Origin: Mesobacterium pallidum
Lineage (GTDB): Bacteria; Pseudomonadota; Alphaproteobacteria; Rhodobacterales; Rhodobacteraceae
Reading direction: 5' to 3'
DNA: 64,000 bases
Assembly (NCBI RefSeq): GCF_019966535.1
Contig: NZ_JAIMID010000001.1
Coordinates: forward strand, 496,001 to 560,000
The notes below the pieces were generated by a model, which searched no databases, was not told the DNA's origin, and saw nothing but the letters and a program-made list of their open reading frames with translations. Of this stretch, positions 1 to 9,207 are shown in pieces. The stretch's first letter is position 1; the number at the start of each line of letters is the position of its first letter. A program made the position numbers and the translations under genes.

Positions 1-208
1 CCGCGCAGATCAGATCCTGGCCGTAATCGGTCACTTCGGCCTCGGGGTGCGCCGCGCGCAGGGCGGCGGCGGGGCCGGTGGCCGCGATGCGCCCGCCCTC
101 GACCAGCACGGCGCCGGCCGTGTCGACCTGCACCGCCTCGTCCAGCGGGGCATGGAACGGGTCGGCGGCAAAGCTCAGCACCTGCCCGGTCAGCAATCTC
201 TTGGTCAT
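1..208 (-). CDS. guaD: guanine deaminase, N-terminal part (cut by window start)
   Basis: Reads leftward and runs off the window, so only about 69 N-terminal residues are visible, beginning MTKRLLTGQVLSF and ending TDYGQDLICA. This is the short beta-sandwich start of amidohydrolases such as guanine deaminase, which hydrolyses guanine to xanthine. A phrase like LVEGGRIAATGPAAALR followed by DYG..LI is the usual lead-in to the metal-binding GFVDxHxH motif, which would lie outside the window. The ATG at 206-208 was chosen because the reading frame is open from there and the protein aligns from its first residue. The metal ligands cannot be seen, so another cyclic amidohydrolase is possible; guanine deaminase is an inference from the N-terminal pattern. 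Confidence 0.65.
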   Translation of the reverse strand, partial: MTKRLLTGQVLSFAADPFHAPLDEAVQVDTAGAVLVEGGRIAATGPAAALRAAHPEAEVTDYGQDLICA

Positions 209-423
209 CTGCGCTCCGTCCTTGGGCCCCGGATCACGATAGAGACGCCGGGCAGGGGCCACAACGCCCTCTCTTGCGTCCGGCCCCGGGGTCTTGCCCG
301 ACAACCGGGCAGGTGCACCGCCGTATGCCGCAAAAAAAGGCGTCTGCGCCGCCTCGGGGCCTTGCCCTTCGGCCCATGCACCTTATGAGTCACCCCCGAA
401 TGGCGCGAAACGGGGGCCCAGCG
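209..423. other. divergent intergenic region guaD/mgtE
   Basis: About 215 bases between the leftward guaD and rightward mgtE. It must hold promoters for both. I looked for an M-box (Mg-sensing) leader in front of mgtE and could not recognise its conserved elements. A run of seven A's near 324-330 and several GC hairpins are present, but no convincing regulatory element. Confidence 0.3.
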
Positions 424-1821
424 ATGAGCGAGACCGACGACCTGGTTGAAGAAACCACGGCCCCCGACGAGGCCGAGGACGCCTATGCGCTCGACCGCAA
501 GACGCTGGCGGCGATTCTCTATGCCGTCGAGGTGCAGGACCGCGAGAAGCTGATCGAGCTGATGGAGCCGCTGCACGCGGCCGACATCGCCGACATGCTG
601 GAACAGGTGAACGCCTATGACCGGCGCCGGCTGATCGAGCTCTACGGCACCGAGTTCGACGGCGAGATCCTGTCCGAGGTGGACGAATCGATCCGCGAGG
701 AAGTCATCGCCGTGCTGCACCCCGAAGTGCTGGCCGAGGCGGTGCGCGAGCTCGATTCGGACGACGTGGTCGACCTGCTCGAAGACCTCGAGGATTCGCA
801 GCAGGAGGCGATCCTCGGCGCGCTCGAGGAAACCGACCGGGTCGCGGTCGAGCAATCGCTGACCTACCCGGAATATTCCGCCGGCCGCCTGATGCAGCGC
901 GAGGTGGTCTGGGCGCCCGAGCACTGGACCGTGGGCGAGGCCATCGACTACCTGCGCGCGACCGAGGAACTGCCGGACCAGTTCTACCATATCGTGCTGG
1001 TCGACCCGCGCCACCGGCCCGTCGGCAACGTGACACTGGGCAAGCTGATGGGCGCCCGGCGCGAGGTGCCGCTGAAAGAGCTGACCGAGGATCTCTTTCG
1101 CACCATCCCCGCGACGCAATACGAGGGCGACGTGGCCTATGCCTTCAACCAGTATCACCTGATCTCGGCGCCCGTGGTCGATGACCAGGACCGGCTGGTC
1201 GGCGTCATCACCATCGACGACGCGATGATCGTTCTGGACGAGGAACACGAGGAAGACATCCTGCGCCTCGCCGGCGTGGGCGAGGGGTCGCTGTCGGACA
1301 AGGTCAGCGACACGGTGCGCCAGCGCCTGCCCTGGCTGGCGGTGAACCTGGGCACGGCGGTGCTGGCCTCGCTGGTGATCTCGATCTTCGAAGAGACCAT
1401 CGCGGGCTTCGTGGCGCTGGCGGTGCTGATGCCCATCGTCGCCTCGATGGGCGGCAACGCCGGGACGCAATCGCTGACCGTGGCGGTGCGGGCCATCGCC
1501 ACGCGCGACCTCACGGGCGCCAACGTCTGGCGGGTGATCCGGCGCGAGGTGGCCGTGGGTCTGATCAACGGGCTGGTCTTCGCGCTGGTCATGGGGATCG
1601 TGGGGCTGATCTGGTTCGGCTCGCTCACCCTGGGCTACGTGATCGCGGTGGCCATGGTGGTCAACCTGGTGGTCGCGGGGCTGGCCGGGACGATCATCCC
1701 GGTGCTGCTCGAGAAATTCGGCATCGACCCGGCGCTGGCCTCGGGCACTTTCGTCACAACGGTGACCGACGTGGTCGGGTTCTTCGCCTTCCTCGGCCTG
1801 GCGGCGATAGTGCTGATATGA
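424..1821 (+). CDS. mgtE: MgtE-type magnesium transporter
   Basis: 465 residues with the full MgtE order. There is an N-terminal helical superfamily domain (about residues 25-130), then two CBS domains (about 140-255) that in this family sense cytosolic Mg2+ and gate the channel. A C-terminal membrane domain (about 300-465) has five predicted segments. The pore motif GGNAGTQSLTVAVRAIA and the late motif GIDPALASGTFVTTVTD are clear. The start is ATG 424 after a G-rich stretch; an in-frame ATG further upstream (376) would only add a low-complexity tail. The stop overlaps the next gene's start (ATGA), so fthC is probably translationally coupled. Role: dimeric Mg2+ channel/transporter of the inner membrane. 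Confidence 0.93.
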   Translation: MSETDDLVEETTAPDEAEDAYALDRKTLAAILYAVEVQDREKLIELMEPLHAADIADMLEQVNAYDRRRLIELYGTEFDGEILSEVDESIREEVIAVLHPEVLAEAVRELDSDDVVDLLEDLEDSQQEAILGALEETDRVAVEQSLTYPEYSAGRLMQREVVWAPEHWTVGEAIDYLRATEELPDQFYHIVLVDPRHRPVGNVTLGKLMGARREVPLKELTEDLFRTIPATQYEGDVAYAFNQYHLISAPVVDDQDRLVGVITIDDAMIVLDEEHEEDILRLAGVGEGSLSDKVSDTVRQRLPWLAVNLGTAVLASLVISIFEETIAGFVALAVLMPIVASMGGNAGTQSLTVAVRAIATRDLTGANVWRVIRREVAVGLINGLVFALVMGIVGLIWFGSLTLGYVIAVAMVVNLVVAGLAGTIIPVLLEKFGIDPALASGTFVTTVTDVVGFFAFLGLAAIVLI

Positions 1822-2372
1822 CGCTCGAAGAGGACAAGGCCGCCGCCCGCAAGGCCGCGCTGGCCCGCCGCAAGGGCGCGCACGAGGCGGGCGGAACGGG
1901 CCGCGCCAGCCACCTGAGCGAGATCCTCGCCGGCTACCGCGGCGTGCCGCTGGCCGGCTACCTGCCGATGCGGACAGAGATCTCTCCGCTGCCGGCTATG
2001 GAGGAAGCCGCGGCCCATGGCCTCGTCGGCGTGCCGGTGATCGAAGGTCCCGCCCGCCCCTTGCGCTTTTCGCTGTGGGAGCCGGGCGTTGCGCTGCGCG
2101 GCAACGGCTTCGGCACCTCGGTGCCCGAGACCGACGCCTGGATGATCCCCGAAATCCTGATCGTGCCGCTCGTTTCCTTCGACCGCATGGGCAACCGCCT
2201 CGGCTACGGCGGCGGCTTCTACGACCGCACGCTGGAACGCCTGCGCGCGCGCGGCCCGGTGCTGGCCATCGGCTTTGCCTATGCGGCGCAGGAGGCGGAG
2301 GCGCTGCCGCTCGAGCCCACGGACCAGCCGCTCGACATGATCGTCACCGAGCGCGAGATCCTCAGCTTCTGA
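1818..2372 (+). CDS. fthC: 5-formyltetrahydrofolate cyclo-ligase
   Basis: 184 residues, the usual length of the family (YgfA/MTHFS). The enzyme converts 5-formyl-THF to 5,10-methenyl-THF with ATP, removing a folate that inhibits serine hydroxymethyltransferase. Visible signatures are the basic N-terminal segment (RKAALARRKG, near residue 11) and the glycine-rich ATP/folate motif GYGGGFYDRTLERL at about residue 133. It overlaps mgtE by four bases. This fits the one-carbon genes elsewhere in the window (glyA, gcvTHP), although it is not linked to them. A GC hairpin and members of the intergenic repeat family follow the stop codon. Confidence 0.9.
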   Translation: MTLEEDKAAARKAALARRKGAHEAGGTGRASHLSEILAGYRGVPLAGYLPMRTEISPLPAMEEAAAHGLVGVPVIEGPARPLRFSLWEPGVALRGNGFGTSVPETDAWMIPEILIVPLVSFDRMGNRLGYGGGFYDRTLERLRARGPVLAIGFAYAAQEAEALPLEPTDQPLDMIVTEREILSF

Positions 2373-2421
2373 TCCCGTGGCCCCGCTGGCGCGGGACAAC
2401 GATGCCGGGCCCCTCCTCCTG

Positions 2422-2446
2422 TCCTCCTCCCGCGCGGGGAGGAGGA
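2422..2446 (+). other. CU-rich hairpin 3' of fthC
   Basis: A perfect 10-bp inverted repeat (TCCTCCTCCC at 2422-2431 with its complement at 2437-2446, loop GCGCG) lies 50 bases after the fthC stop. A second CCTCCTCCT lies just before it. The sequence is complementary to ribosome-binding sites, but here it sits in the stem rather than the loop. There is no T-run, so a simple terminator is unlikely. Confidence 0.4.
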
Positions 2447-2502
2447 ACCCCGTGGCGGGCCGACCCCGAAAAATCGGGCCGGTCGCCCCGGGCGCGGGCA
2501 GA

Positions 2503-2730
2503 GCCTCCGGCGGGAGTATTTGCGGAATAATGAATGCCAGGGCGCCCCGATCCCCCTTCATCTTGCCAATAAACTCCGGGGAGTGTGAGGGGCTGGCCCC
2601 TCACTCCGACAGCGGGTGCCGCGCGCGACCTGTGTGTTTGCGCGCCGATCCTCCTTCATCTTTCCGGAAATATCCCGGGGGGTCGACATTGTCGCGCCAT
2701 TGGTCCGAGAGACAATGGCGATGGGCTGGC
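2503..2730. repeat. interspersed intergenic repeat cluster 1 (A+, B-, A-, C)
   Basis: This cluster holds four members of the repeat family found throughout the window. At 2503-2535 is a plus-oriented A unit (core GGAGTATTTGCGGAATAATG). At 2549-2609 is a reversed B unit (TTCATCTTGCCAATAAACTC) followed by the hairpin GAGGGGCTGGCCCCTC. At 2650-2680 is a reversed A-like unit. At 2682-2730 is a C unit with the inverted repeat CGCCATTG...CAATGGCG (2695-2702 and 2713-2720). The whole 2373-2809 gap has no credible gene. A near copy of the A-B-C arrangement occurs at 56793-56915. Confidence 0.75.
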
Positions 2731-2809
2731 CCCCACTTTTCCCCGGATGTCCCGCCACCCTCCACGCATACTTGCCTCTTTGCGCGCAACGGCCTACGGA
2801 CTCTCCCCC

Positions 2810-3631
2810 ATGAAGATCTTGTTTCTCGGAGATGTGGTCGGGCGGGCCGGACGGGCCGCCGTGACCGAGCGGTTGCCGGCCCTGCGCGATGCCTGGGGCC
2901 TGGATTTCGTGGTGGTGAACGGCGAGAACGCCTCGAACGGGATGGGGCTGTCGGGCGATCATGCCAAGCTTCTGTTCGAGGCCGGGGCCGATTGCGTGAC
3001 GCTGGGCGATCATGCCTTCGACCAGCGCGACATGCTGCAATACATCGGCAGCGATGACCGGATCCTGCGGCCGGTGAACTTTGCCAAGGATGCGCCCGGT
3101 CGCGGCGCGCGGATGTTCACCGACAGGCGCGGACGCAAGGTGCTTGTGGCCCAGGTGCTGGGCCAGGTGTTCATGAAGCGCGCCTTCGAGGCCCCCTTTG
3201 ACCAGATCGAATCGATCCTCAAGGCGCACCCCCTGGGCGGGCAGGCGCAGGCCATCATCATCGACGTGCATTGCGAGGCGACGAGCGAAAAGATGGCCAT
3301 GGGCCATTACTGCGACGGCCGCGCCAGCCTTGTCGTCGGCACGCACACCCATGTCGCCACCGCCGATGCACAGATCCTGCCGGGCGGCACGGCCTACCTG
3401 ACCGACGCCGGCATGTGCGGCGATTACCTGAGCGTGATCGGCATGGACAAGGCCGAGCCGCTGCGCCGCTTTGTCACCGGCATGGCCAAGGGCCGGTTCA
3501 GCCCCGCGACCGGCGAAGCGACCCTGTCGGGCATCTACGTCGAGACCGACGACCGCACGGGCCGTGCCTCGCGGGTCGAGATGGTGCGCCAGGGCGGGCG
3601 GCTGCAGCAATCCGGGCCGGGCGATGTCTGA
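2810..3631 (+). CDS. YmdB-family metallophosphoesterase (TIGR00282)
   Basis: 273 residues, the family's usual size. Dinuclear metal-binding motifs are in order: GDVVGR (D near residue 8), NGENAS (near 40), GDHAFD (near 67, replacing the more common GNHxWD), a histidine in DVHCEATSEK and GTHTHVATAD. Family members such as Bacillus YmdB hydrolyse 2',3'-cyclic nucleotides; a cytosolic phosphodiesterase role here is inferred by family. The ATG at 2810 starts exactly at the conserved MKILFLGD; the longer open frame upstream runs through repeats and was rejected. Its last bases overlap the DMT gene start by 8 bp, suggesting one transcript. Confidence 0.88.
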   Translation: MKILFLGDVVGRAGRAAVTERLPALRDAWGLDFVVVNGENASNGMGLSGDHAKLLFEAGADCVTLGDHAFDQRDMLQYIGSDDRILRPVNFAKDAPGRGARMFTDRRGRKVLVAQVLGQVFMKRAFEAPFDQIESILKAHPLGGQAQAIIIDVHCEATSEKMAMGHYCDGRASLVVGTHTHVATADAQILPGGTAYLTDAGMCGDYLSVIGMDKAEPLRRFVTGMAKGRFSPATGEATLSGIYVETDDRTGRASRVEMVRQGGRLQQSGPGDV

Positions 3632-4538
3632 CAGGCGCTGGCTGTGGGGCATTCTTGCCCTGCTGGGTGCCGGCTGGGGGCTGACCACGCCGCTGACCAA
3701 GATCGCCGTCAGCGGCGGCCATGCGGTGCTGGGGCTGGTGTTCTGGCAACTGGTGATCTCGGTTCTGCTTCTCGGCGCGTTGACCTACGGCCGTGGCAAG
3801 CGGCTGGACCTCGGGCGGCAGCACCTGGCGCTCTACCTCATGATCGCGCTGCTGGGGACGGTGCTGCCCAACAGCGCCTCCTACATGGCGGCGCGGCACC
3901 TGCCGGCGGGGATCATGTCGATCGTGATCTCGATGGTGCCGCTCTTTGCCTTTCCGGTCGCACTGGCGCTGCGGCAGGACCGGTTCAGCCTCCCCCGCCT
4001 TGTCGGCCTCGCGCTGGGTCTCGCCGGCGTCGCGCTCATTGCCGCGCCCGAGGCGAGCCTGCCCGAGCGCGCCATGCTCGCCTTCCTGCCCGTGGCGCTG
4101 ATCGCGCCCTTCTTCTACGCGCTGGAGGGCAACCTTGTGGCGCTGCGCGGCACTGGCGGGCTGGACCCGGTGCAGGTGCTCTTTGGCGCCTCGCTGGTGG
4201 GGCTGGCCATCGTCGCGCCGCTTGTGCTGGTCAGTGGCGCCCAAGTCAGCCTGGCGCGGCCCTGGGGCCCGGACGACCGCGCCCTGGTCGCGTCCTCGGC
4301 GATCCATGGGCTGGTCTATGCCGGCTATGTCTGGCTGGTCGGCCGGGCCGGCGCGGTCTTTGCCGCGCAGGTCGCCTACCTTGTCACCGGATTCGGCGTG
4401 CTCTGGGCCATGCTGATCCTCGGCGAACGCTACGCCCTGACCGTCTGGCTGGCGCTGGGCGTGATGCTCACCGGCGTGGCACTGGTGCAGCCCCGCGCGG
4501 GCGAAGACCCCCCGGGCCCCGCCGAGACGCTTGCGTGA
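3624..4538 (+). CDS. DMT-superfamily (EamA) transporter
   Basis: 304 residues with about ten hydrophobic segments arranged as two EamA repeats. The first begins WLWGILALLGAGWGLTTPLTK near the N-terminus and the second lies after the central charged loop around residue 150. This is typical of 10-TM drug/metabolite exporters of the inner membrane; the substrate cannot be read from sequence. The start ATG 3624 lies inside the end of the preceding phosphodiesterase gene (8-bp overlap), which supports co-translation. The C-terminus is short, proline-rich and charged (EDPPGPAETLA). Confidence 0.85.
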   Translation: MSDRRWLWGILALLGAGWGLTTPLTKIAVSGGHAVLGLVFWQLVISVLLLGALTYGRGKRLDLGRQHLALYLMIALLGTVLPNSASYMAARHLPAGIMSIVISMVPLFAFPVALALRQDRFSLPRLVGLALGLAGVALIAAPEASLPERAMLAFLPVALIAPFFYALEGNLVALRGTGGLDPVQVLFGASLVGLAIVAPLVLVSGAQVSLARPWGPDDRALVASSAIHGLVYAGYVWLVGRAGAVFAAQVAYLVTGFGVLWAMLILGERYALTVWLALGVMLTGVALVQPRAGEDPPGPAETLA

Positions 4539-4585
4539 CCCCGCGCCCTGCGAGATAAAGCGTCGGACCAACGCAGGCAGATTTT

Positions 4586-6364
4586 ATGGAAATTTTCGCA
4601 TTCTCTCAAACCGGGCAGGCCTGGGTCACGCTGGGCGTGGTCGCGGCCATGTTCCTGCTGTTCCTGCGAGAGGTCTACCCGACCGAGGTGGTGGCCATCG
4701 CCGGCGTGTCGCTGCTGCTGATCCTGGGCGTGCTGCCCTACGAGGCGGGGCTGGCCGTGCTGGCGAACCCGGCGCCCTGGACCATCGCGGCGATGTTCAT
4801 CGTCATGGGGGCGCTGGTGCGGACCGGTGCGCTCGAGGCCTTTACCAACCTTGCGGACCGCTATGCGCGGACCCGGCCGCGGCTTGCCGTGGCAATGCTG
4901 CTGGGCTTCGTGCTGCTGGCCTCGGCCATCGTGTCGAACACGCCCGTGGTGGTCGTGATGATCCCGGTCTTCGTCCAGCTGGCGCGGACGCTGGGAACAA
5001 CGGCCTCCAAGCTGCTGATTCCGCTGAGCTATGCGGCGATCCTTGGCGGGACGATGACGCTGATCGGAACCTCGACCAACCTGCTGGTGGACGGCGTCGC
5101 GCGCGAACGGGGGCTCGAGCCGTTCACGATCTTCGAGATCACGCCGCTGGGTCTGGTCTGCGTGGCCTGGGGCATGATCTACCTGCTGACCATCGGCCGC
5201 AAGCTGCTGCCCGAGCGCGATTCCATGGCCGACCTTCTGTCGGACCGCAGCCGGATGAAGTTCTTCACCGAGGCGGTGATCCCGCCGGATTCGAACCTGA
5301 TCGGGCGCGAGGCCACCGATGTGCAGCTGTTCAAGCGCGAGGGCGTGCGGCTGATCGACGTGGTGCGGGGCGACCAGTCGCTGCGGCGCGACCTCAAGGC
5401 GGTGACGCTCGAGGTGGGCGACCGGGTGATCCTGCGCACGCAGATGACGGAACTGCTGAGCCTGCAGCGCAACAAGTCGCTGAAACGCGTCGACCAGGTG
5501 AGCGCGGTCGAGACCACCACGGTCGAGGTGCTGATCACCCCGGGCGCGCGGATGATCGGCCAGCGGCTGGGCGATCTGCGCCTGCGCCGCCGCTACGGCG
5601 TCTACGTGCTGGCCGTGCACCGGCGCAACCAGAACATCGGCCGCCAGATCGAGAACATGATCGTGCGCGTCGGCGACACGCTGCTGCTGGAAGGCTCGCC
5701 CGAGGACATCCAGCGCCTGGCGCAGGACATGGGGCTGGTGGACGTGTCCAAGCCCACCGCCCGGGCCTTCCGCCGCAGCCATGCGCCCATCGCCATCGGC
5801 GCGCTGATCGGGATCGTGGCGCTGGCGGCCTTTGGCGTGGCGCCGATCTTTTTCCTGTCGATCCTCGCCGTGGCGATCGTGCTGCTGACCCGATGCATCG
5901 ACGCGGACGAGGCATTTTCGTTCATCGACGGGCGGCTCTTGGCGATGATCTTTGCCATGCTGGCCGTGGGCGCGGCGCTGGACCATTCCGGCGCGGTCGA
6001 GATGATCGTGACGGCGGTGGCGCCGCTGCTGGGCGATCTGCCGCCGGCGCTGGTCGTCTGGGTGGTCTTCATGATCACCACGCTGCTGACCGAGCTGGTG
6101 TCGAACAACGCCGTCGCGGTGGTCATGACGCCCATCGCCATCGGCCTGGGCACCGCGGTCGGCATCGACCCGCGCCCGCTGGTGGCGGCGGTGATGGTCG
6201 CGGCCTCTTGCGCCTTTGCCACGCCCATCGGCTACCAGACGAACATGCTGGTCTACGGGCCGGGCGGCTACAAGTTCACCGATTTCGTCAAGGTCGGCAT
6301 GCCGCTGAACCTGACGATGGGCATCGTCGCCTCGCTGGTGATCCCGTTCATCTGGCCGCTGTGA
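4586..6364 (+). CDS. DASS/SLC13-type anion symporter with RCK_C domains
   Basis: 592 residues. Two membrane halves (about 1-200 and 390-592) flank a cytosolic insert with two TrkA-C/RCK_C domains (about 215-295 and 300-375, the second beginning TTVEVLITPGARMIGQRL). The halves carry the two clamshell anion-binding loops of the family: SNTPVVVVMIP with GTSTNLLVDG, and SNNAVAVVMTPIAIG with ATPIGYQTN. Relatives carry sulfate, dicarboxylates or other anions with Na+; the substrate is not evident. It converges with a related transporter on the other strand, leaving only 16 bases between stops. Confidence 0.87.
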   Translation: MEIFAFSQTGQAWVTLGVVAAMFLLFLREVYPTEVVAIAGVSLLLILGVLPYEAGLAVLANPAPWTIAAMFIVMGALVRTGALEAFTNLADRYARTRPRLAVAMLLGFVLLASAIVSNTPVVVVMIPVFVQLARTLGTTASKLLIPLSYAAILGGTMTLIGTSTNLLVDGVARERGLEPFTIFEITPLGLVCVAWGMIYLLTIGRKLLPERDSMADLLSDRSRMKFFTEAVIPPDSNLIGREATDVQLFKREGVRLIDVVRGDQSLRRDLKAVTLEVGDRVILRTQMTELLSLQRNKSLKRVDQVSAVETTTVEVLITPGARMIGQRLGDLRLRRRYGVYVLAVHRRNQNIGRQIENMIVRVGDTLLLEGSPEDIQRLAQDMGLVDVSKPTARAFRRSHAPIAIGALIGIVALAAFGVAPIFFLSILAVAIVLLTRCIDADEAFSFIDGRLLAMIFAMLAVGAALDHSGAVEMIVTAVAPLLGDLPPALVVWVVFMITTLLTELVSNNAVAVVMTPIAIGLGTAVGIDPRPLVAAVMVAASCAFATPIGYQTNMLVYGPGGYKFTDFVKVGMPLNLTMGIVASLVIPFIWPL

Positions 6365-6380
6365 GGCAGGCTCATCGGCT

Positions 6381-8153
6381 CTAAAGCGGCCAGACCACCA
6401 GGATTGTCGGGATCGACACGGCGATCACGATGATCTCGAGCGGCAGGCCCATGCGCCAGTAATCGCCGAAGCGGTAGCCGCCGGGGCCAAGGATCAGCGT
6501 GTTGTTCTTGTGCCCGATGGGCGTCAGGAAGGCCGCAGAGGCCGCCACCGCCACCGCCATCAGGAACGGGTCGGGCGAGACGTTCAGCGTCGTCGCCATC
6601 TGGATGCCCACCGGGGCCGCGACGATGGCCGTGGCCGTGTTGTTCAAAACGTCCGACAGGGTCATCGTCACCACCATCAGCACCGTCAGCACCACCCAGG
6701 CCGGCATGCCGAAGGTCAGCGACACCAGCGCGCCCGCGATCAGCTCCGTCCCGCCCGAGGTCTCGAGCGCGGCGCCCAAAGGGATCATCGAGCCCAGGAG
6801 CACGATCACGGGCCATTCGATATGCTCGTAAAGCTCGGACAGAGGCAGCACCCCGGTCAGCACGTACAGCATGGCGACGATCCCCAGCGCGACCGGCAGG
6901 TAGACAAAGCCAAGGCTCGCCGCCAGCACGGCAGCGGCAAAAATGCCGATGGCGGCCCAGGTTCGGGTGTTGCGGGTTACCGCCAGCCCTCGGTTCTCGA
7001 GCGGCAGCACGTTTAGCCAATCGACCACGGCCTGGGTCGTCTCGGAAGGCGTGAGCAGCAGCAGGATGTCGCCCGGTTGCAGGGTTTCCTGGCGCATGTG
7101 GCGGGTGATCTGCTGGCCTTGGCGCGAGATGCCCAGCAGCACCGTGCGCTGGCGCCAGGCCAGGCCCACCGACTGGGCCGATCGGCCATTGAGGCGGCTC
7201 TGCTCGGTCACCACGACCTCGGTCAGGGTCTGGCCTTCGCTGTCGGCGCGCAAGAGTTCCTCGCGCCGCTCGTCGGTGAAGTCGAGGCTGAGGGCACTGC
7301 GGAACTCGTCCAGCGCCTCGGGCGTGGCTTCCAGCACCAGCGCATCCTGCGCCTCGATCAGGATCGACCGGGCCGCGCCATAGCGGCGCTTGCCGTCGCG
7401 GATCAGGCCAAGGATGGCGACATCGGCCTTCTCGGCATCCTCGTAAAGCGCGCCGACACGGGTGCCGATCAGCTTGCTCTCGCTCGGCACGGTCAGCTCG
7501 GCGGTGTAGGGCTTGAGCTCGCCCGCCTCGGTCGTCTCGTCCGACCGGTCCGGGATCAGCCGCCAGCCACCCAGTGCGACAAAGGCAAGGCCCGCCAGCG
7601 CGGCGATCCCGCCCACGGGGGCGAAGTCGAACATCCGGTAAGGCGCGCCCAGCGATTCGCCGCGGATCGAGGCGATGATGATGTTGGGCGGGGTGCCGAT
7701 CAGCGTGGCCATGCCGCCGAGGATCGTGGCAAAGCTGAGCGGCATGAGCGTGCGCGCGGGCGAGCGGCCCGCCTTGCGCGCCGTCTGGATGTCGACGGGC
7801 ATCAAGAGGGCCAGCGCCGCCACGTTGTTCATGAAGGCGGAAAGCACGCCGCCGATCCCGCCCATCATCGCGATATGCAGCCCCATGGCGCGCGAACTGT
7901 CCACGAGCGTCCGGGTGATCAGGAATACCGCGCCCGACCGGACCAGCCCCGCCGAGACCACCAGCACCAGCGCCACCACCAGCGTGGCCGGGTGGCCGAA
8001 CCCGGAAAAGGCGTCCTTGGTCGGCACGACGCCGGCGACCACCCCGACCATCAGCGCGGAAAAGGCCACGATGTCATAGCGGTAGCGGCCCCAGATGAGC
8101 ATTCCGAAGACGGCGGCGAACAGGGCGAAGAGGAAGGCTTGATCGAATGTCAT
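6381..8153 (-). CDS. second DASS/SLC13-type transporter with RCK_C domains
   Basis: 590 residues with the same architecture as the preceding gene: membrane half, two RCK_C domains (about 205-365), membrane half. The anion loops are [11 protein letters not shown] with [13 protein letters not shown], and [13 protein letters not shown] with [14 protein letters not shown]. The start ATG 8151-8153 gives [17 protein letters not shown], a normal first membrane helix; a longer frame upstream was rejected because it is not membrane-like. It shares fold but only modest identity with its convergent neighbour, so this is an old paralogous pair rather than a recent duplication. Sulfate or another inorganic anion is a likely substrate, by family only. 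Confidence 0.86.
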   Translation of the reverse strand: MTFDQAFLFALFAAVFGMLIWGRYRYDIVAFSALMVGVVAGVVPTKDAFSGFGHPATLVVALVLVVSAGLVRSGAVFLITRTLVDSSRAMGLHIAMMGGIGGVLSAFMNNVAALALLMPVDIQTARKAGRSPARTLMPLSFATILGGMATLIGTPPNIIIASIRGESLGAPYRMFDFAPVGGIAALAGLAFVALGGWRLIPDRSDETTEAGELKPYTAELTVPSESKLIGTRVGALYEDAEKADVAILGLIRDGKRRYGAARSILIEAQDALVLEATPEALDEFRSALSLDFTDERREELLRADSEGQTLTEVVVTEQSRLNGRSAQSVGLAWRQRTVLLGISRQGQQITRHMRQETLQPGDILLLLTPSETTQAVVDWLNVLPLENRGLAVTRNTRTWAAIGIFAAAVLAASLGFVYLPVALGIVAMLYVLTGVLPLSELYEHIEWPVIVLLGSMIPLGAALETSGGTELIAGALVSLTFGMPAWVVLTVLMVVTMTLSDVLNNTATAIVAAPVGIQMATTLNVSPDPFLMAVAVAASAAFLTPIGHKNNTLILGPGGYRFGDYWRMGLPLEIIVIAVSIPTILVVWPL

Positions 8154-8353
8154 GCCCTGACAATAGCGTGTCCGGCCCCACGGGGAAGGGCGCCCGGCCC
8201 GGGTGTGACGCATGTCGGGCGGCAATTGGCCACCCGGTGTGGGGCGCCGCGGCCCGGCCGCCACCGCAGGGGGCCACGCGGGCTTGGCTTGAACAAGGGG
8301 GGCCTCCCGCTCTATATGGGCCGCGATATCAGGCAATGATCCGAGGGAATGCC

Positions 8354-9094
8354 ATGGCCGGCCATTCAAAATGGGCAAACATCCAGCACCGCAAGGGGCG
8401 GCAGGATGCGGCCCGTTCGAAGCTGTTTTCGAAACTGTCGAAGGAAATCACCGTCGCCGCCAAGATGGGCGATCCGGACCCCGACAAGAACCCCCGCCTG
8501 CGGCTCGCGGTCAAGGAAGCCAAGGCAAGCTCGGTCCCCAAGGACGTGATCGAACGCGCGATCAAGAAATCGCAGGCCGGCGAGGGCGATGAATACGAAG
8601 AGATCCGCTATGAGGGCTATGGCCCCAACGGCGTGGCGGTGATCGTCGAGGCGATGACCGACAACCGCAACCGGACCGCGTCGAACGTGCGCTCGACCTT
8701 CTCCAAGAACGGCGGCAACCTTGGCGAGACCGGGTCGGTCGGCTTCATGTTCGAGCGCAAGGGCGAGGTGACCTATCCTGCCGAGGTCGGCGATGCGGAC
8801 ACGGTCATGCTGGCCGCGATCGAGGCCGGGGCCGAAGACGTGGAAAGCAGCGAGGACGGGCACGTGATCTGGTGCGCGGACACCGACCTGAACGACGTGG
8901 CCAGCGCGCTCGAGGCCGAGCTGGGCGAGAGCACGTCGACCAAGCTGGTCTGGAAGCCTTCGACCACCACCGAGCTGGACCTGGCCGGGATGCAGTCGCT
9001 GATGAAGCTGGTGGATGCGCTGGAGGACGATGACGACGTGCAGCGCGTGACCACCAACTTCGAAGCCTCGGACGAGGTCATGGAGCAGCTCTGA
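8354..9094 (+). CDS. YebC/PmpR-family protein
   Basis: 246 residues, starting with the family hallmark [19 protein letters not shown]. This family (TACO1 in mitochondria) is linked to transcription regulation and, more recently, to relief of ribosome stalling. The three-domain YebC pattern is complete to the C-terminus. The start ATG 8354 follows a good ribosome site (GAGGGA, 6-7 bases upstream). It stands alone, with a Rho-independent terminator directly after it. Confidence 0.95.
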   Translation: MAGHSKWANIQHRKGRQDAARSKLFSKLSKEITVAAKMGDPDPDKNPRLRLAVKEAKASSVPKDVIERAIKKSQAGEGDEYEEIRYEGYGPNGVAVIVEAMTDNRNRTASNVRSTFSKNGGNLGETGSVGFMFERKGEVTYPAEVGDADTVMLAAIEAGAEDVESSEDGHVIWCADTDLNDVASALEAELGESTSTKLVWKPSTTTELDLAGMQSLMKLVDALEDDDDVQRVTTNFEASDEVMEQL

Positions 9095-9118
9095 GCGGGC
9101 TGTGCTTGCAGGATTGGG

Positions 9119-9150
9119 AACGCCCCGCGCCGGTTGGTGCCGGGCGTTTT
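9119..9150 (+). terminator. Rho-independent terminator of yebC
   Basis: AACGCCC at 9119-9125 pairs with GGGCGTT at 9142-9148, and the sequence continues in T's (TTTTCC). It lies 25 bases after the yebC stop. Confidence 0.65.
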
Positions 9151-9207
9151 CCTTGGGACGGAGCGACGACGCGCACTCCTGCGGAGTGACGCCCCGCCCA
9201 CCGTCCC

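Noticed and set aside
209..423. Possible M-box magnesium riboswitch before mgtE
   Set aside because: No conserved M-box blocks could be recognised and a GC hairpin alone is not enough.
7077..8339. Plus-strand frame over the second DASS transporter
   Set aside because: Antisense shadow, hydrophilic His/Arg/Gly-rich sequence against an integral membrane protein with all motifs.
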